DNA of 64,000 bases from Pseudomonas nunensis (GCF_024296925.1 NZ_CP101125.1:6450501-6514500); one strand, 5' to 3'. Counted from the stretch's first letter, positions 1-9,127 are shown. Notes: generated from the letters alone by a model not told the origin. Made by a program: numbers and translations.

Positions 1-558
1 CGGTGTTGCAGCGACAGGTCGAACAAGCGGCCCATGGTCCGCGTCACGCCGGTGCTGCGGCCCAAGTGCAACGGGTTGAATAGACGAATCTGAATCTGTG
101 GATGGGCCGCCAGGGTGGCGATGACCTGGTCGAGGCCATCGCTGGTGGTGTCATCGAGCAGGATCCGCACTCGCACGCCGCGATCGGCAGCCTTGAGCAA
201 TTCTTCCACCAGCATCCGCGTGCTGATGCCGTCATGGACGATGTAGTACTGCAAGTCGAGACTGGTTTGCGCGTTGCGGATCAGCTCGGCCCGGGCCATG
301 AAGGCTTCGGTGCTGTTGGAGAGCAGGCGAAAGCCCGATTGCCCCTGATGGGGCGCGGCCTGTGCCTGGATCGAGCGACCGAACGCCGAGCTCGCCGCCG
401 GCAATGCCTGGCTGGGCTCACGGGGGACGTCGAGGCTCGCACAGCCATTGAGCAGCAAGGCGAGCAACAGAGCGAAGGGCAGGGCCGGGCTGACTCTCAA
501 ATCGGATCGTCTCAGGTGATTGCAAAGGCCGAAGTATGGCACGTCACAGGGATTCATC
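1..558 (-). CDS. Phospholipase D-like lipoprotein (partial, 5' part)
   Basis: The reading frame runs from an ATG at 558 off the left edge of the window, so about 186 codons of the amino-terminal part are visible. The start is followed by a hydrophobic stretch ending in a lipobox (LLNGC, Cys about residue 39), so an envelope lipoprotein is likely. From residue 90 the protein reads like the first half of a phospholipase D/cardiolipin-synthase-like domain (SLDLQYYIVHDG, then RVRILLDD). The catalytic HxK motifs would lie beyond the edge and cannot be checked. The Shine-Dalgarno sequence in front of the ATG is poor, so the start could be further in. Substrate is unknown; members may act as phospholipase, nuclease or lipid synthase. 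Confidence 0.75.
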
Positions 559-649
559 GCGTTTGCAGGGCGTGAAGTCTCCTGGTTGTCGGACGGTTCT
601 CCATGAAGCTTCAGGAACTACAAAGCCTGTAGATAAAACCCGTCGATTT

Positions 650-680
650 GCCTTCTTTTCCTACATAAAAGTCCTACAAA
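650..680 (+). promoter_or_regulatory. TCCTACA direct repeats upstream of the fimbrial locus
   Basis: TCCTACA occurs twice (659-665 and 672-678, the second inside GTCCTACAA), and an inverted CTACA...TGTAG pair lies just upstream at about 617-632. The repeats sit about 100 bp before the DUF1120 start. Repeats of this kind could be regulator boxes. The -10 and -35 elements were not identified with confidence. Confidence 0.35.
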
Positions 681-782
681 ACCCGGAATGATGGCGGGGA
701 ATTGGACCCGTTGGCAGGCTGTGGCTTTTTCCTGGCACAGCCTGGGCGTCCATGTTTCCAACAATTTCACAGGTACGTGATT

Positions 783-1433
783 ATGAATAAGTTGTATTGG
801 GTAAGCGTTTTCGCCGCTGCACTGACACCGATGGCGGTGCAGGCAGCGAGCGTTGATCTGACAGTCTCCGGCACGGTTATACCGACCTCATGCATTCCGG
901 CCTTTGCCGGCGGCAGTAATGTCGATCTGGGGCGAATCTTTTCCGCCACCTTAAGCCCCGCCGCGCAAAACAACCTGCCTACAAGGGACATCACCCTGAA
1001 GATTGCGTGCGATGCGCCGGCAGCGGTGGAAATCGCCGTCACTGATAATCGTGGCGCGACCAAGGTGCCCGGTCTCGCGTTCAATGGCCGGAACAATGAT
1101 GCGCTTTACTTCGGCTTGGGCAGTACCCAGGGCGTCGGCATCGGTGGTTTCGGCCTGTTGACCGGTCAACCATTGACCGATGGCAACCCGCAAATGTTCC
1201 TGGTGCGTTCGCCGAACAATCCGGCATGGCGTGTTCCGGTAAGCGGATTGGTATCCAATGCGCCGATCTCTTACTCATGGGGGCCAAACGCGTCAGCAGG
1301 CCCGGCCGCAGCACGTCTGCACACTTTCCCGATGAAAGTGGCAGCGGCCATTCGCGCCACCTCCGAGCTGCCACCGACCACCGATGAGTTCCTGCTCGAT
1401 GGTTCGGTCACGTTTGACGTGTACTACCTCTGA
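783..1433 (+). CDS. DUF1120 fimbrial subunit-like protein
   Basis: A 216-residue exported protein. The ATG at 783 is preferred over an upstream start at 702 because it is followed directly by a clean signal peptide (MNKLYWVSVFAAALTPMAVQA). The mature part begins with a typical subunit strand (VDLTVSGTVIPTSCIPAF) with one Cys there and a second in LKIACDAP, probably a disulfide. It ends in the beta-zipper-like FDVYYL. This pattern fits the DUF1120 family, which in Pseudomonas accompanies chaperone-usher genes. It is first in a three-gene plus-strand locus with chaperone and usher. It is probably the major or only pilin; adhesive function is inferred. Confidence 0.8.
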   Translation: MNKLYWVSVFAAALTPMAVQAASVDLTVSGTVIPTSCIPAFAGGSNVDLGRIFSATLSPAAQNNLPTRDITLKIACDAPAAVEIAVTDNRGATKVPGLAFNGRNNDALYFGLGSTQGVGIGGFGLLTGQPLTDGNPQMFLVRSPNNPAWRVPVSGLVSNAPISYSWGPNASAGPAAARLHTFPMKVAAAIRATSELPPTTDEFLLDGSVTFDVYYL

Positions 1434-1561
1434 GCCGGCGCAACCCCTGCGTCACTGTGCTCTGAACCTGCCTGATTGACGGGGTTTGCCTGGTGCAAAT
1501 CCGGGCGGCGGCTCGCCTGAAAAACCGTCATCAACAGACGTCATTGCATCACCGGGTATTG

Positions 1562-1588
1562 GCCGACGCTGACTGCAACAGCGTCGGC
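1562..1588 (+). other. Hairpin between subunit and chaperone genes
   Basis: A perfect 10-bp inverted repeat (GCCGACGCTG / CAGCGTCGGC) with a 7-nt loop lies 22 bases before the chaperone ATG. No T-tract follows, so it is not a standard terminator. It could stabilise the upstream subunit mRNA or lower expression of chaperone and usher relative to the subunit. Confidence 0.6.
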
Positions 1589-1609
1589 CGCTGCCTTCTG
1601 GAGCCTTTC

Positions 1610-2314
1610 ATGTATCCCTTCAAATCTTTCAAGGCGCTTGGCGCTGTCGCTGCTGTGTGCCTGTCGTTCACGATTCCGAGCGCGCAGGCCGCCGGGATGA
1701 TCCCCGAAACCCCCGTGGTAGTGGTCGACCAGGCGTTGGGCGAGTCGACCCTGAACGTCAGGAATTCCGACGATCAGCCCGCGCTGTTGTACAGCTCCAT
1801 CGAGCATATCGCCGAGGACGACGAGCCACTGTTGTTTCTGAACCCGCCAGTGGCACGGGTCGAACCGGGCCAGAGCCAGCAAGTGCGATTCATCCTGCAC
1901 AGCGCCAAACCCCTGAAAACCGAGCGGCTCAAGCGTGTGGTGCTGGAAGGCATCAAGCCCGTACAGGATACGAGTGGCGCACACGTCAACCTGGGGATCC
2001 GGCAGAACATTCCGGTCATCCTGCGTCCGGCCAATCTTCCGGTTGAACGCATGCCCTGGAAGCGCTTGGTCTGGACGGGGGCCGGCAACCAGGTACAGGT
2101 CAGTAATCCCAGCCCCTATGTGGTACGGCTGGCCAGGTCGGTGAACCTGATTCCCGGTGGGGCGACGCTGGACCTGGGACGCACTTATATCCTGCCGGGG
2201 GAAGTGCTGAGCCTCCCTGCGCCGTCGCTCCTGGCCACCCATGTACGGTTGTTTCCCGCGACAACCTACGGCTTTGCCGTCGGTAACTACGATGCGCCGC
2301 TGAGCTTGCAGTAG
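1610..2314 (+). CDS. Periplasmic pilus assembly chaperone
   Basis: A 234-residue PapD-like chaperone. The ATG at 1610 is chosen because a CTGGAG ribosome site lies 7 bases upstream and a signal peptide follows (cleavage near SAQA-AG, residue 26). The immunoglobulin-like domain shows TLNVRNSDDQPALLYSS, a proline-containing FLNPPVARVEPGQSQQVRF block and a G1-like strand (QNIPVILRP), as in pili assembly chaperones. It would bind the DUF1120 subunit in the periplasm and deliver it to the usher. Its TAG stop shares a base with the usher GTG start, so translational coupling is expected. Confidence 0.88.
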   Translation: MYPFKSFKALGAVAAVCLSFTIPSAQAAGMIPETPVVVVDQALGESTLNVRNSDDQPALLYSSIEHIAEDDEPLLFLNPPVARVEPGQSQQVRFILHSAKPLKTERLKRVVLEGIKPVQDTSGAHVNLGIRQNIPVILRPANLPVERMPWKRLVWTGAGNQVQVSNPSPYVVRLARSVNLIPGGATLDLGRTYILPGEVLSLPAPSLLATHVRLFPATTYGFAVGNYDAPLSLQ

Positions 2315-4734
2315 TGAGTCATAGCCGCGGTTGGAATCAGGCCGGCGGCTTTGCGCTGGTCATGTTGGCGATGGAAACTACCTGGGGCGAGGCGCTCACC
2401 GAGTTCGATCAATCAGTGCTCAAGGCGCGTGGCATCGATCCGAAAGTCGCCAGGCATTTTGCTCACGCGCCACGCTTTGCTGCGGGACGAACTCGCGTGG
2501 CGTTGCAGGTTAATGGCGCACCTTCAGGGCTCGTCATGGCGACGTTCGATGAAGCGGGACAGTTGTGCTTCGATGCGAATCTGCTTGATCAGGCCGCGAT
2601 TGCCGCGCCATCGGAGTTGCCCGCGATTGCTGACGCTGCGCAGTGCGTAAGGAGCATCGAAGGTCTGGAGGGTGCACAGGTGCAGCTCGACCCGGGCAAG
2701 CAACAAGTGAAATTGTTGGTGCCAACCGACCTGTTGCTGCCGTCAGTGCCACACCCGCGAACCTGGTCCACGGGCGGAATGGCCGGGTTGTTCAACTACG
2801 ACGCGCTGCTGCTCGCCAGTTCTGCTGCCGGACAATCCAGCCAATTCCGCAGCCTCGGCACCGAACTGGGTTTCAACGCCGGCGACTGGGTGGTGCGCAG
2901 CCGACACAACTACACCTCGTTTCAGGGCGTGGAGCGTTTCGAAACGCTGTACACCCAGGCCTCGCGTACCTGGGAGCGTTTTCAGGCCAACGTGCAACTG
3001 GGCCAACTCAACATGCATTCATCGCTGTTTGCCGGGGAAGCCTTCACCGGCTTGCAGATACTCCCGGAAATGGCCCTCGCATTGCGCAACGGCGAAGGCC
3101 TGGGCGCCGGGACGGCGGTGCAAGGGGTGGCTTATTCTCCGGCGCGGGTCGAGGTGCGCCAGAGTGGCATGGTGATCTACACCACGCTCGTCCCCAGCGG
3201 GCCGTTCACCCTGCGCGACCTGCCGTTGCTCAGCAATCGACTGGATCTTGAAGTCAGCGTCTTTGAAGAGAACGGCGAGCAGCGTGATTTTCGCGTACCG
3301 GCGGCCAACGTACGCCCGATCAGTATCGGAGCGTTACCGGGTTATGGAATTGCCGCAGGCAAGGTGCGGCGGTTTGACGGGGACGAGCGCGAGGCGCCGT
3401 CATTCTTTGCGGTGAGCAAGGACTGGCAGTGGGGAGCTGCGACTCAGTTGAGCAGCGGATTGATGGGGGCTGGTCAATACCAATCCTTGGGCTGGGGTTT
3501 GCAGCAAGCCTTGACGCGAAGCTCGGCGGTGAGTTTCCAGCAACTGAGTTCGCGTACGCCACAAAGTGCTCATGGCCGCGAACTGCAAGCCACGTTCAGC
3601 ACGGCATTGAGCCTAGGATTAGCCGCCAGCCTGACGGCGAGTCAGCGCAGTCGAGGGTTTCGCCACTTGGCTGATACTGGATTGGAGGCGATTGCCGATG
3701 AGTCCGGTAGTCGTTCTGAACGTCAGTGGGGCGCGTCGTTGAGCCATTCGGACCTGCGATGGGGAGCGCTTTTCGGCTCGTTGACACGCTACACCGTGGC
3801 AGGCGGGCAGGACCGCTCGCGCATCAGCACCTCGTGGTCACGTGCGTTCAGTGGTGCGAACCTTTCGTTGAGTGTGCAGCGCGACAGCGGTGATATCGCC
3901 CGTGGCACGGGCCTGTATGCCAACCTCAGCGTGCCCCTTGGGCGTAACCGAAGCCTCAATACTTACGCGCGCCATGATCAGCGAAGCGGACTGCGCAGTG
4001 GCGCTCGATACACCGAACAGCTCAGCGACACCTTGGGCTACAGCCTCGGCGCAGACCGTTCAGACACGGGCCAGACTGATTTCAACGGGCGGCTCAATGC
4101 CTTGCCCCGTTACACCAGTGTTGATCTTGGTTATTCACGCAGCGGTTCGGGCGCCAGCAGTTACGACCTCACCCTGCGCGGCGGCGTGGCGATCCATGAA
4201 AAAGGGCTGACGGCATCGCCTTATCCGCTGCGCGACACCTTCGGCCTGCTCAAGGTGGGCGAGGCGGCCGGGGTCAAGGTCAGCACGCCCCAAGGCCCGG
4301 TCTGGACCGATGGCGGTGGGCGGGCGGTGGCGGCGAGCCTGCCGGCCTACCAGACCAGCCGGATCGAAATCGACACCGTCAGCCTGCCGCGCCACCTGGA
4401 CGTGCTCAACGGTTATCAGGAAGTCGAAGCCGGACGCGGCGCAGTGCCGCGACTCGATTTCAGCGTGGGCTCGGTGCGCCGGTTGATGCTGCATGTGCGC
4501 ACGGCCGAGGGCGATTGGGTGCCCAAAGGCGCTTCGGTGCATGACTCTCAGGGCGAGTACCTGACCAGCGTGGTGGACGCCGGCCTGGTCTACTTGGCCG
4601 ATGCGCCGGATGACGTTCGACTGCAGGTGATGCTGCCGGATAATCGGCCCTGTCAGCTTGAACTCGACGCTACCCGGCTGCCCGGATCGTCCCTGTCTTA
4701 CGCCACCGCTGAGGTGGTTTGTCGGGCGGGTTAG
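2314..4734 (+). CDS. Outer membrane usher protein
   Basis: An 806-residue protein, normal for the FimD/PapC usher superfamily. It starts with GTG overlapping the chaperone stop (TAGTG). The amino-terminal signal is weak, with a Met-Glu-Thr interruption. It continues with an usher N-domain (QVNGAPSGLVMATF), the central beta-barrel with the usual plug and strand segments (PARVEVRQSGMVIYTT..GPFTLRDLP), and a carboxy-terminal domain with paired Cys (CQLEL...AEVVCRAG). It should form the pore that exports and assembles chaperone-bound subunits. The divergent N-domain suggests a non-classical usher clade. No adhesin gene follows; the stop overlaps the end of the convergent regulator gene by 4 bases. 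Confidence 0.9.
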   Translation: MSHSRGWNQAGGFALVMLAMETTWGEALTEFDQSVLKARGIDPKVARHFAHAPRFAAGRTRVALQVNGAPSGLVMATFDEAGQLCFDANLLDQAAIAAPSELPAIADAAQCVRSIEGLEGAQVQLDPGKQQVKLLVPTDLLLPSVPHPRTWSTGGMAGLFNYDALLLASSAAGQSSQFRSLGTELGFNAGDWVVRSRHNYTSFQGVERFETLYTQASRTWERFQANVQLGQLNMHSSLFAGEAFTGLQILPEMALALRNGEGLGAGTAVQGVAYSPARVEVRQSGMVIYTTLVPSGPFTLRDLPLLSNRLDLEVSVFEENGEQRDFRVPAANVRPISIGALPGYGIAAGKVRRFDGDEREAPSFFAVSKDWQWGAATQLSSGLMGAGQYQSLGWGLQQALTRSSAVSFQQLSSRTPQSAHGRELQATFSTALSLGLAASLTASQRSRGFRHLADTGLEAIADESGSRSERQWGASLSHSDLRWGALFGSLTRYTVAGGQDRSRISTSWSRAFSGANLSLSVQRDSGDIARGTGLYANLSVPLGRNRSLNTYARHDQRSGLRSGARYTEQLSDTLGYSLGADRSDTGQTDFNGRLNALPRYTSVDLGYSRSGSGASSYDLTLRGGVAIHEKGLTASPYPLRDTFGLLKVGEAAGVKVSTPQGPVWTDGGGRAVAASLPAYQTSRIEIDTVSLPRHLDVLNGYQEVEAGRGAVPRLDFSVGSVRRLMLHVRTAEGDWVPKGASVHDSQGEYLTSVVDAGLVYLADAPDDVRLQVMLPDNRPCQLELDATRLPGSSLSYATAEVVCRAG

Positions 4735-6161
4735 CGGTCGCTTTCCGTCTCTGCCAACAGTTTGATTGCCGCCGCGCCGACCTTGCGCACCGCCTCTTCA
4801 ATTTGTGCCGTTGGCTTGGCAGCGTAGTTCATCCGCAGGCAATTACGATACTTGCCCGAGGCCGAAAAGATGCTGCCCACGGCAATCTGTACGCCCTGGT
4901 CGTGCAAGGCACGATTCAGTTTCAAGGTATCGAAGCCTTCTGGCAGCTCGACCCACAACATGAAACTGCCTTGAGGACGACTGGCACGGGTGCCGGCCGG
5001 GAAGTAGCGCGTTACCCAGTCGATCATCATGTCGCGATTGCGCTGGTACTGGGTGCGCATCCGCCGCAAATGCGGTTCGAAGTGCCCGCCCTTGAGGAAG
5101 TCGGCGATGGCGATCTGCGCTTGCGGCGCGGTGGAGCCGGTGCTGATGTATTTCATGTGCAGCACCCTTTCCAGATAGCGGCCCGGCGCTACCCAGCCGA
5201 TGCGCAGCCCCGGTGCCAGGGTCTTGGAAAAGGAACTGCAGAGCAGCACGCGGCCGTCTTCGTCGAAGGATTTGATCGTGCGCGGACGCGGGTAGGTGTA
5301 GGCCAGTTCGCCATACACATCGTCCTCGATGATCGCCACGTCGAAGCGCTGTGCCAGGTTCAATAACGCGCGTTTGCGCGCCTCCGGCATGATGTAGCCC
5401 AAGGGATTGTTGCAGTTGGGGGTCAACTGTATGGCCTTGATCGGCCATTGTTCCAGGGCCAGTTCGAGCGCATCGAGGCTGATGCCGGTGATCGGATCGG
5501 TAGGAATTTCCAGGGCTTTCAGGCCCAGGCCCTTGAGGGTCTGCATGGCGCCGTGAAAGCTCGGCGAGTCCACGGCGACGATGTCACCGGGTTCGCAGAT
5601 GGAGCGGATGCTGGTGGACAGCGCTTCGTGGCAACCGGTGGTCACCACCAGATCGGCGGCGCTCAACTGGCAGCCGGAATCGAGCATCAGCCGGGCGATC
5701 TGTTCGCGCAGTTCGAGGTTGCCGTGGATGTTGTCGTAATACAGGCCGGGCATGTCCTGGCGCCGACTGATCTGCGCCAGCCCGCGCAGCAGCGGTTTCA
5801 TGGTCGGCGTGGTGACATCCGGCATGCCGCGACCCAGTTGCACCACGTCTTTGCGTGGCACGGCGCGAATCAGCTCCAGCACCTGATCCCACTGGGAAAT
5901 ATCCACCGGGCGCTGCGCAGGCCGGCCGACGGCGGGCAGCTCCGGCAGCTCGCGGCTGACCGGCACGAAGTAGCCGGATTTCGGTTTCGGCGTGGCCAAT
6001 CCGCTGTCTTCCAGCACCCGATAAGCCTGCTGCACGGTGCTCAGGCTGACGCCGTGTTCGACACTCAACGCCCGCACTGACGGCAGCCGATCACCTGGGC
6101 GATAGAAGCCCTGTTCGATACGCGTGCCGAGCAATTCGGCGAGATTGACGTAAAGGGTCAT
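4731..6161 (-). CDS. MocR-type PLP-dependent transcriptional regulator (GntR/aminotransferase)
   Basis: A 476-residue fusion of a GntR winged helix (residues about 8-70, GDRLPSVRALSVEHGVSLSTVQQAYRVLE) with a fold-type I aminotransferase domain. The domain shows NCNNPLGYI, the IIEDDVYGEL aspartate block and a PLP-lysine motif (SSFSKTLAPGLRIGW). This is the MocR/GabR architecture: the domain binds PLP and senses an amino-acid or amine effector instead of acting as an enzyme. It is divergent from the DUF1127 gene at 6341, which is its most likely target, as MocR regulators often control a divergent neighbour. The effector cannot be read from sequence. Confidence 0.88.
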   Translation of the reverse strand: MTLYVNLAELLGTRIEQGFYRPGDRLPSVRALSVEHGVSLSTVQQAYRVLEDSGLATPKPKSGYFVPVSRELPELPAVGRPAQRPVDISQWDQVLELIRAVPRKDVVQLGRGMPDVTTPTMKPLLRGLAQISRRQDMPGLYYDNIHGNLELREQIARLMLDSGCQLSAADLVVTTGCHEALSTSIRSICEPGDIVAVDSPSFHGAMQTLKGLGLKALEIPTDPITGISLDALELALEQWPIKAIQLTPNCNNPLGYIMPEARKRALLNLAQRFDVAIIEDDVYGELAYTYPRPRTIKSFDEDGRVLLCSSFSKTLAPGLRIGWVAPGRYLERVLHMKYISTGSTAPQAQIAIADFLKGGHFEPHLRRMRTQYQRNRDMMIDWVTRYFPAGTRASRPQGSFMLWVELPEGFDTLKLNRALHDQGVQIAVGSIFSASGKYRNCLRMNYAAKPTAQIEEAVRKVGAAAIKLLAETESDR

Positions 6162-6340
6162 GAAGCTGCCTCGGTGCAGGTGATTCGGTTAACCAGTACA
6201 GATGGGGCAAAAATACAGGATTCAGAGCTTTTGGCGGTGAATCTGTATGGAAATAATACATTCTGTTTGAATCTGTAATGCTTTTCGCCGTCCGCGCATG
6301 ATGAAACCTCTGGCTACCCAAGTAAACAGGAGCAATCAAA

Positions 6341-6586
6341 ATGAACGGCTTGAGCGATGTGCGGCTGACGTTACACAGTCAGGAACTGGCAGCAGGGCAG
6401 AACCACGGCACCCGTGAGGCGCGCATGCGTAACGCGCCGTCCTGCCTGAATCGCTGGGATCTGTTCTGGCATCGTCTGCACACGCGCAAGGCGTTGCTGA
6501 ACCTGACCCCGGAGCAACTGCGGGATGTGGGGTTGAGTCGGGAGGACGCGCTGGAGGAGGGGCTTAAACCTTTCTGGCGGATCTGA
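6341..6586 (+). CDS. DUF1127 small protein
   Basis: An 81-residue protein with an AGGAG ribosome site (6329-6333) before the ATG. The carboxy-terminal half carries the DUF1127 signature (LLNLTPEQLRDVGLSREDAL). Members are short, Arg/Leu-rich bacterial proteins. Some family members elsewhere have been linked to RNA or phosphate-related regulation, but no function is assigned here. The 179-bp divergent region shared with the MocR-type gene suggests co-regulation. Confidence 0.82.
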   Translation: MNGLSDVRLTLHSQELAAGQNHGTREARMRNAPSCLNRWDLFWHRLHTRKALLNLTPEQLRDVGLSREDALEEGLKPFWRI

Positions 6587-6610
6587 AGTCTGTGGTGTTC
6601 TTTAGGTCCA

Positions 6611-6693
6611 TTCGCGGGCAAGCCTCGCTCCTACAGGTTAGCGTTGATCCAACGAACGACGCGTGACCTGTAGGAGCGAGGCTTGCCCGCGAA
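6611..6693. repeat. REPIN, GTAGGAGCGAGGC type
   Basis: Two perfectly complementary 28-base arms (6611-6638 and 6666-6693) are built on the REP core CCTGTAGGAGCGAGGCTTG. The element lies between the DUF1127 gene and the convergent oxidoreductase gene. Confidence 0.9.
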
Positions 6694-6720
6694 GGCGTCC
6701 CCACAGACGCCAAAAATCCT

Positions 6721-8013
6721 TCAAACCAACTCCTTAAGCCGATGCCACAACATCCCCAATGCCAACAACGGCGAACGCAAATGCCGGCCACCGGGGAAGG
6801 TGATGTGCGGCACCTGTGCAAACAGATCAAACCCACCACTGTGCTGCCCACTGATGGCCTCGGCCAACAACTTGCCCGCCAGGTGCGTGGCATTCACCCC
6901 GTGACCTGAATACGCCTGGGCGTAATACACATTCGGCTGGTCCTTGAGCCGGCCGATCTGCGGCAAGCGGTTAGCGCCGATGCCGATCATGCCGCCCCAT
7001 TGATAGTCGATTTTCACCCCGGCCAGTTGCGGGAACACTTCCAGCATCTTCGGCCGCATATACGCGGCGATGTCTTTCGGGTCCCGGCCTGAATAGTGGC
7101 AAGCGCCCCCGAACAGCAAGCGCCGATCCGCCGAGAGCCGGTAGTAATCCAGGGCCACGCGCTGGTCGCAGACCGCCATGTTCTGCGGCAACAGGGTGTG
7201 GGCCTGTTCTTCGCTCAACGGCTCGGTGGCGATGATGTAGCTGCCGGCGGGCAGCACTTTGCCGCTGAGTTCGGGATTGAGGTTATTGAGATAAGCGTTG
7301 CAACCCAGCACCAGGGTCTTGGCGCGGACCGTGCCCTGGGCGGTATGGACCTTCACTTCGGTACCGTAATCGATGCGGGTGACCGCCGACTGTTCGAACA
7401 GCTTCACACCCAGTTGCTGCGCGGCCGCCGCTTCACCCAGCGCCAGGTTCAGCGGATGCAAATGCCCGGAGCCCATGTCGATCAAGCCGCCGACGTAACG
7501 GTCGGAGCCGACCACCGAATGCATTTCGTTGGCTTGCAGCAGGCGGGTTTCGTAGCGATAACCGAGGCCGCGCAGTTCTTCGGCGTCTTCGGCGAAACCT
7601 TCGAGATCCCGAGGTTTGTTGGCGAGGTCGCAATAACCCCAGGTCAGGTCGCAGGCAATCTGAAAACGCTCAACTCGCTGTCGGACGATTTCCACCGCTT
7701 CCAGACCCATGAGTTTCATCTGATGCACGCCGTCGGCACCGATGACATTGGCGAACTGATCGAGGCCATGACCGACCCCGCGAATCAATTGCCCGCCATT
7801 GCGACCGCTGGCGCCCCAACCGATCTTGTGCGCTTCCAGCAGCACCACGCTGAGTCCGCGCTCAGCCAGTTCGAGCGCCGTGTTCAACCCGGAAAACCCG
7901 CCACCGACCACGCACACGTCCGCAATCAATTCGCCCCGGAGCACCGGGTGATCGGGCTGCGGCAAGCTGCTGGCGGCGTAGTAAGAGTCGGTGTGCCGGG
8001 CAGGGGCATTCAT
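6721..8013 (-). CDS. pauB4: PauB/PuuB-like FAD-dependent gamma-glutamylpolyamine oxidoreductase
   Basis: A 430-residue DAO-family flavoprotein. The ATG at 8013 has AGGAA upstream and gives the normal family length. The FAD-binding Rossmann motif is visible at residues 37-42 (GGGFSG), followed by the ASGRNGGQLIRGVG block and a carboxy-terminal GIGANRLPQIG / GHGVNATHLAGKL segment. This is the PuuB/OrdL pattern of enzymes that oxidise gamma-glutamyl-putrescine and related amines. The order with dadR, dadA, dadX and pauR resembles the pauB4 neighbourhood of P. aeruginosa as I recall it, so the symbol rests partly on context. Paralogues cannot be excluded. Confidence 0.75.
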   Translation of the reverse strand: MNAPARHTDSYYAASSLPQPDHPVLRGELIADVCVVGGGFSGLNTALELAERGLSVVLLEAHKIGWGASGRNGGQLIRGVGHGLDQFANVIGADGVHQMKLMGLEAVEIVRQRVERFQIACDLTWGYCDLANKPRDLEGFAEDAEELRGLGYRYETRLLQANEMHSVVGSDRYVGGLIDMGSGHLHPLNLALGEAAAAQQLGVKLFEQSAVTRIDYGTEVKVHTAQGTVRAKTLVLGCNAYLNNLNPELSGKVLPAGSYIIATEPLSEEQAHTLLPQNMAVCDQRVALDYYRLSADRRLLFGGACHYSGRDPKDIAAYMRPKMLEVFPQLAGVKIDYQWGGMIGIGANRLPQIGRLKDQPNVYYAQAYSGHGVNATHLAGKLLAEAISGQHSGGFDLFAQVPHITFPGGRHLRSPLLALGMLWHRLKELV

Positions 8014-8160
8014 GCGTGAGTTCCTGATTCTGGTGTTTGAAAAAGTTGACGGAGCATAAGCCGGACCTTCCGGCGCGGGCAACATTGGTCGGGCGGCGCT
8101 GTCTGGATCGCGGCTTTTGCGTCAGAATCGCGCTCTATTCCGCTTTTGGTCACCGCTTCG

Positions 8161-8514
8161 ATGAGCTGCAACAGTCAGAAAATTCGCACCCTGCGGCAGC
8201 AGATTCCCTCGTTCGAGTGCGTGCCCGGCTGCCATGACTGCTGCGGTCCGGTGACGACTTCGCCGGAAGAAATGTCGCGCCTGCCGCGCAAGACCCGCGC
8301 CGAGCAGGATGCGGCGATGGACGAGCTCAATTGCGTACACCTGGGGCCCAATGGCTGCACCGTGTATGACGAGCGGCCGCTGATCTGTCGGCTGTTCGGC
8401 ACCACCAAAACCTTGCCATGCCCCAACGGGCGCGGGCCGGTGGAGCTGATTCATCCGCGGGTGGAGAAGCAGATTCATGAGTACATGGCTTCGACCCGGC
8501 AGGTGTTGGTTTAA
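8161..8514 (+). CDS. YkgJ-type cysteine-cluster protein
   Basis: A 117-residue protein with the pattern of the UPF0153/YkgJ family: CVPGCHDCCGP near the start, then C of NCVHL, NGCTVYDERPLICRLFG and a later Cys. These cysteines are expected to bind Zn or an Fe-S cluster. The ATG at 8161 is preferred; a TTG five codons upstream (8146) is also possible, and neither has a good ribosome site. It is divergent from pauB4. The molecular role of the family is not settled. Confidence 0.78.
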   Translation: MSCNSQKIRTLRQQIPSFECVPGCHDCCGPVTTSPEEMSRLPRKTRAEQDAAMDELNCVHLGPNGCTVYDERPLICRLFGTTKTLPCPNGRGPVELIHPRVEKQIHEYMASTRQVLV

Positions 8515-8548
8515 ATCCGGTATTCATTCAGTTGGACCGAGGCGCGGC

Positions 8549-8614
8549 CTTCGCGAGCAAGCCCGCTCCCACAGGGGAACGCATTTCAATGTGGGAGCGG
8601 GCTTGCTCGCGAAG
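8549..8614. repeat. REPIN, GTGGGAGCGGGC type
   Basis: Perfect 24-base inverted arms (8549-8572, 8591-8614) of the REP with core GTGGGAGCGGGCTTGCTCGC are separated by 18 bases. It sits between the convergent YkgJ-type and dadR genes. Confidence 0.92.
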
Positions 8615-8638
8615 ACGTCCGCCCAGGCACCGCTGAAC

Positions 8639-9127
8639 TCAATCCGGAATCGGCAGACTCAAGCTCTCTTTCACTTCTTCCATCACGATATAGCTCTTGG
8701 ATTCGCGCACATGCGGCAGTTTGAGCAAAATATCGCCGAGCAATTTGCGATATGAAGCCATCTCGGAAATCCGCGCCTTCACCAGGTAGTCGAAATCCCC
8801 TGACACCAAATGGCACTCCAGCACGTGGGGCAGTTTCAGCACCGCGCGTCGGAACTCTTCAAAAGTATCGCCGGATTTGTAGTCGAGGCTGATCTCGACG
8901 AACACCAGCAGACTACCCTTGAGATGCTGCGGGTTGAGCCGGGCGTTGTAACCCATGATGATCCCTTCGCGTTCCAGGCGCCGGACCCGCTCAGTGCAAG
9001 GCGTGGTCGACAGACCGACCTTTTCCCCCAGCTCGGTGAAGGAGATGCGCCCGTCCGCTTGCAGGATCCGCAGGATGTTGCGGTCGATCTTGTCCAGCTC
9101 ACGTTTGGTCTGAGTGTTGGTACGCAT
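8639..9127 (-). CDS. dadR: Lrp/AsnC-family regulator (DadR-like)
   Basis: A 162-residue Lrp protein with GGAGG upstream of the ATG at 9127. The helix-turn-helix occupies about residues 12-60 (LDKIDRNILRILQADGRISF, then LGEKVGLSTTPCTERVRRLE). A RAM ligand-binding/oligomerisation domain follows (HVLECHLVSGDFDYLVKARI). It is divergent from dadA with 156 bp between the starts. In Pseudomonas a regulator in this position activates the dadAX genes in response to alanine, so DadR is the likely identity. Global Lrp roles cannot be ruled out. Confidence 0.88.
   Translation of the reverse strand: MRTNTQTKRELDKIDRNILRILQADGRISFTELGEKVGLSTTPCTERVRRLEREGIIMGYNARLNPQHLKGSLLVFVEISLDYKSGDTFEEFRRAVLKLPHVLECHLVSGDFDYLVKARISEMASYRKLLGDILLKLPHVRESKSYIVMEEVKESLSLPIPD

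Noticed and set aside
102..575. Plus-strand frame of 157 codons at the left edge
   Set aside because: The minus strand carries a lipoprotein signal and phospholipase D-like sequence through the same bases.
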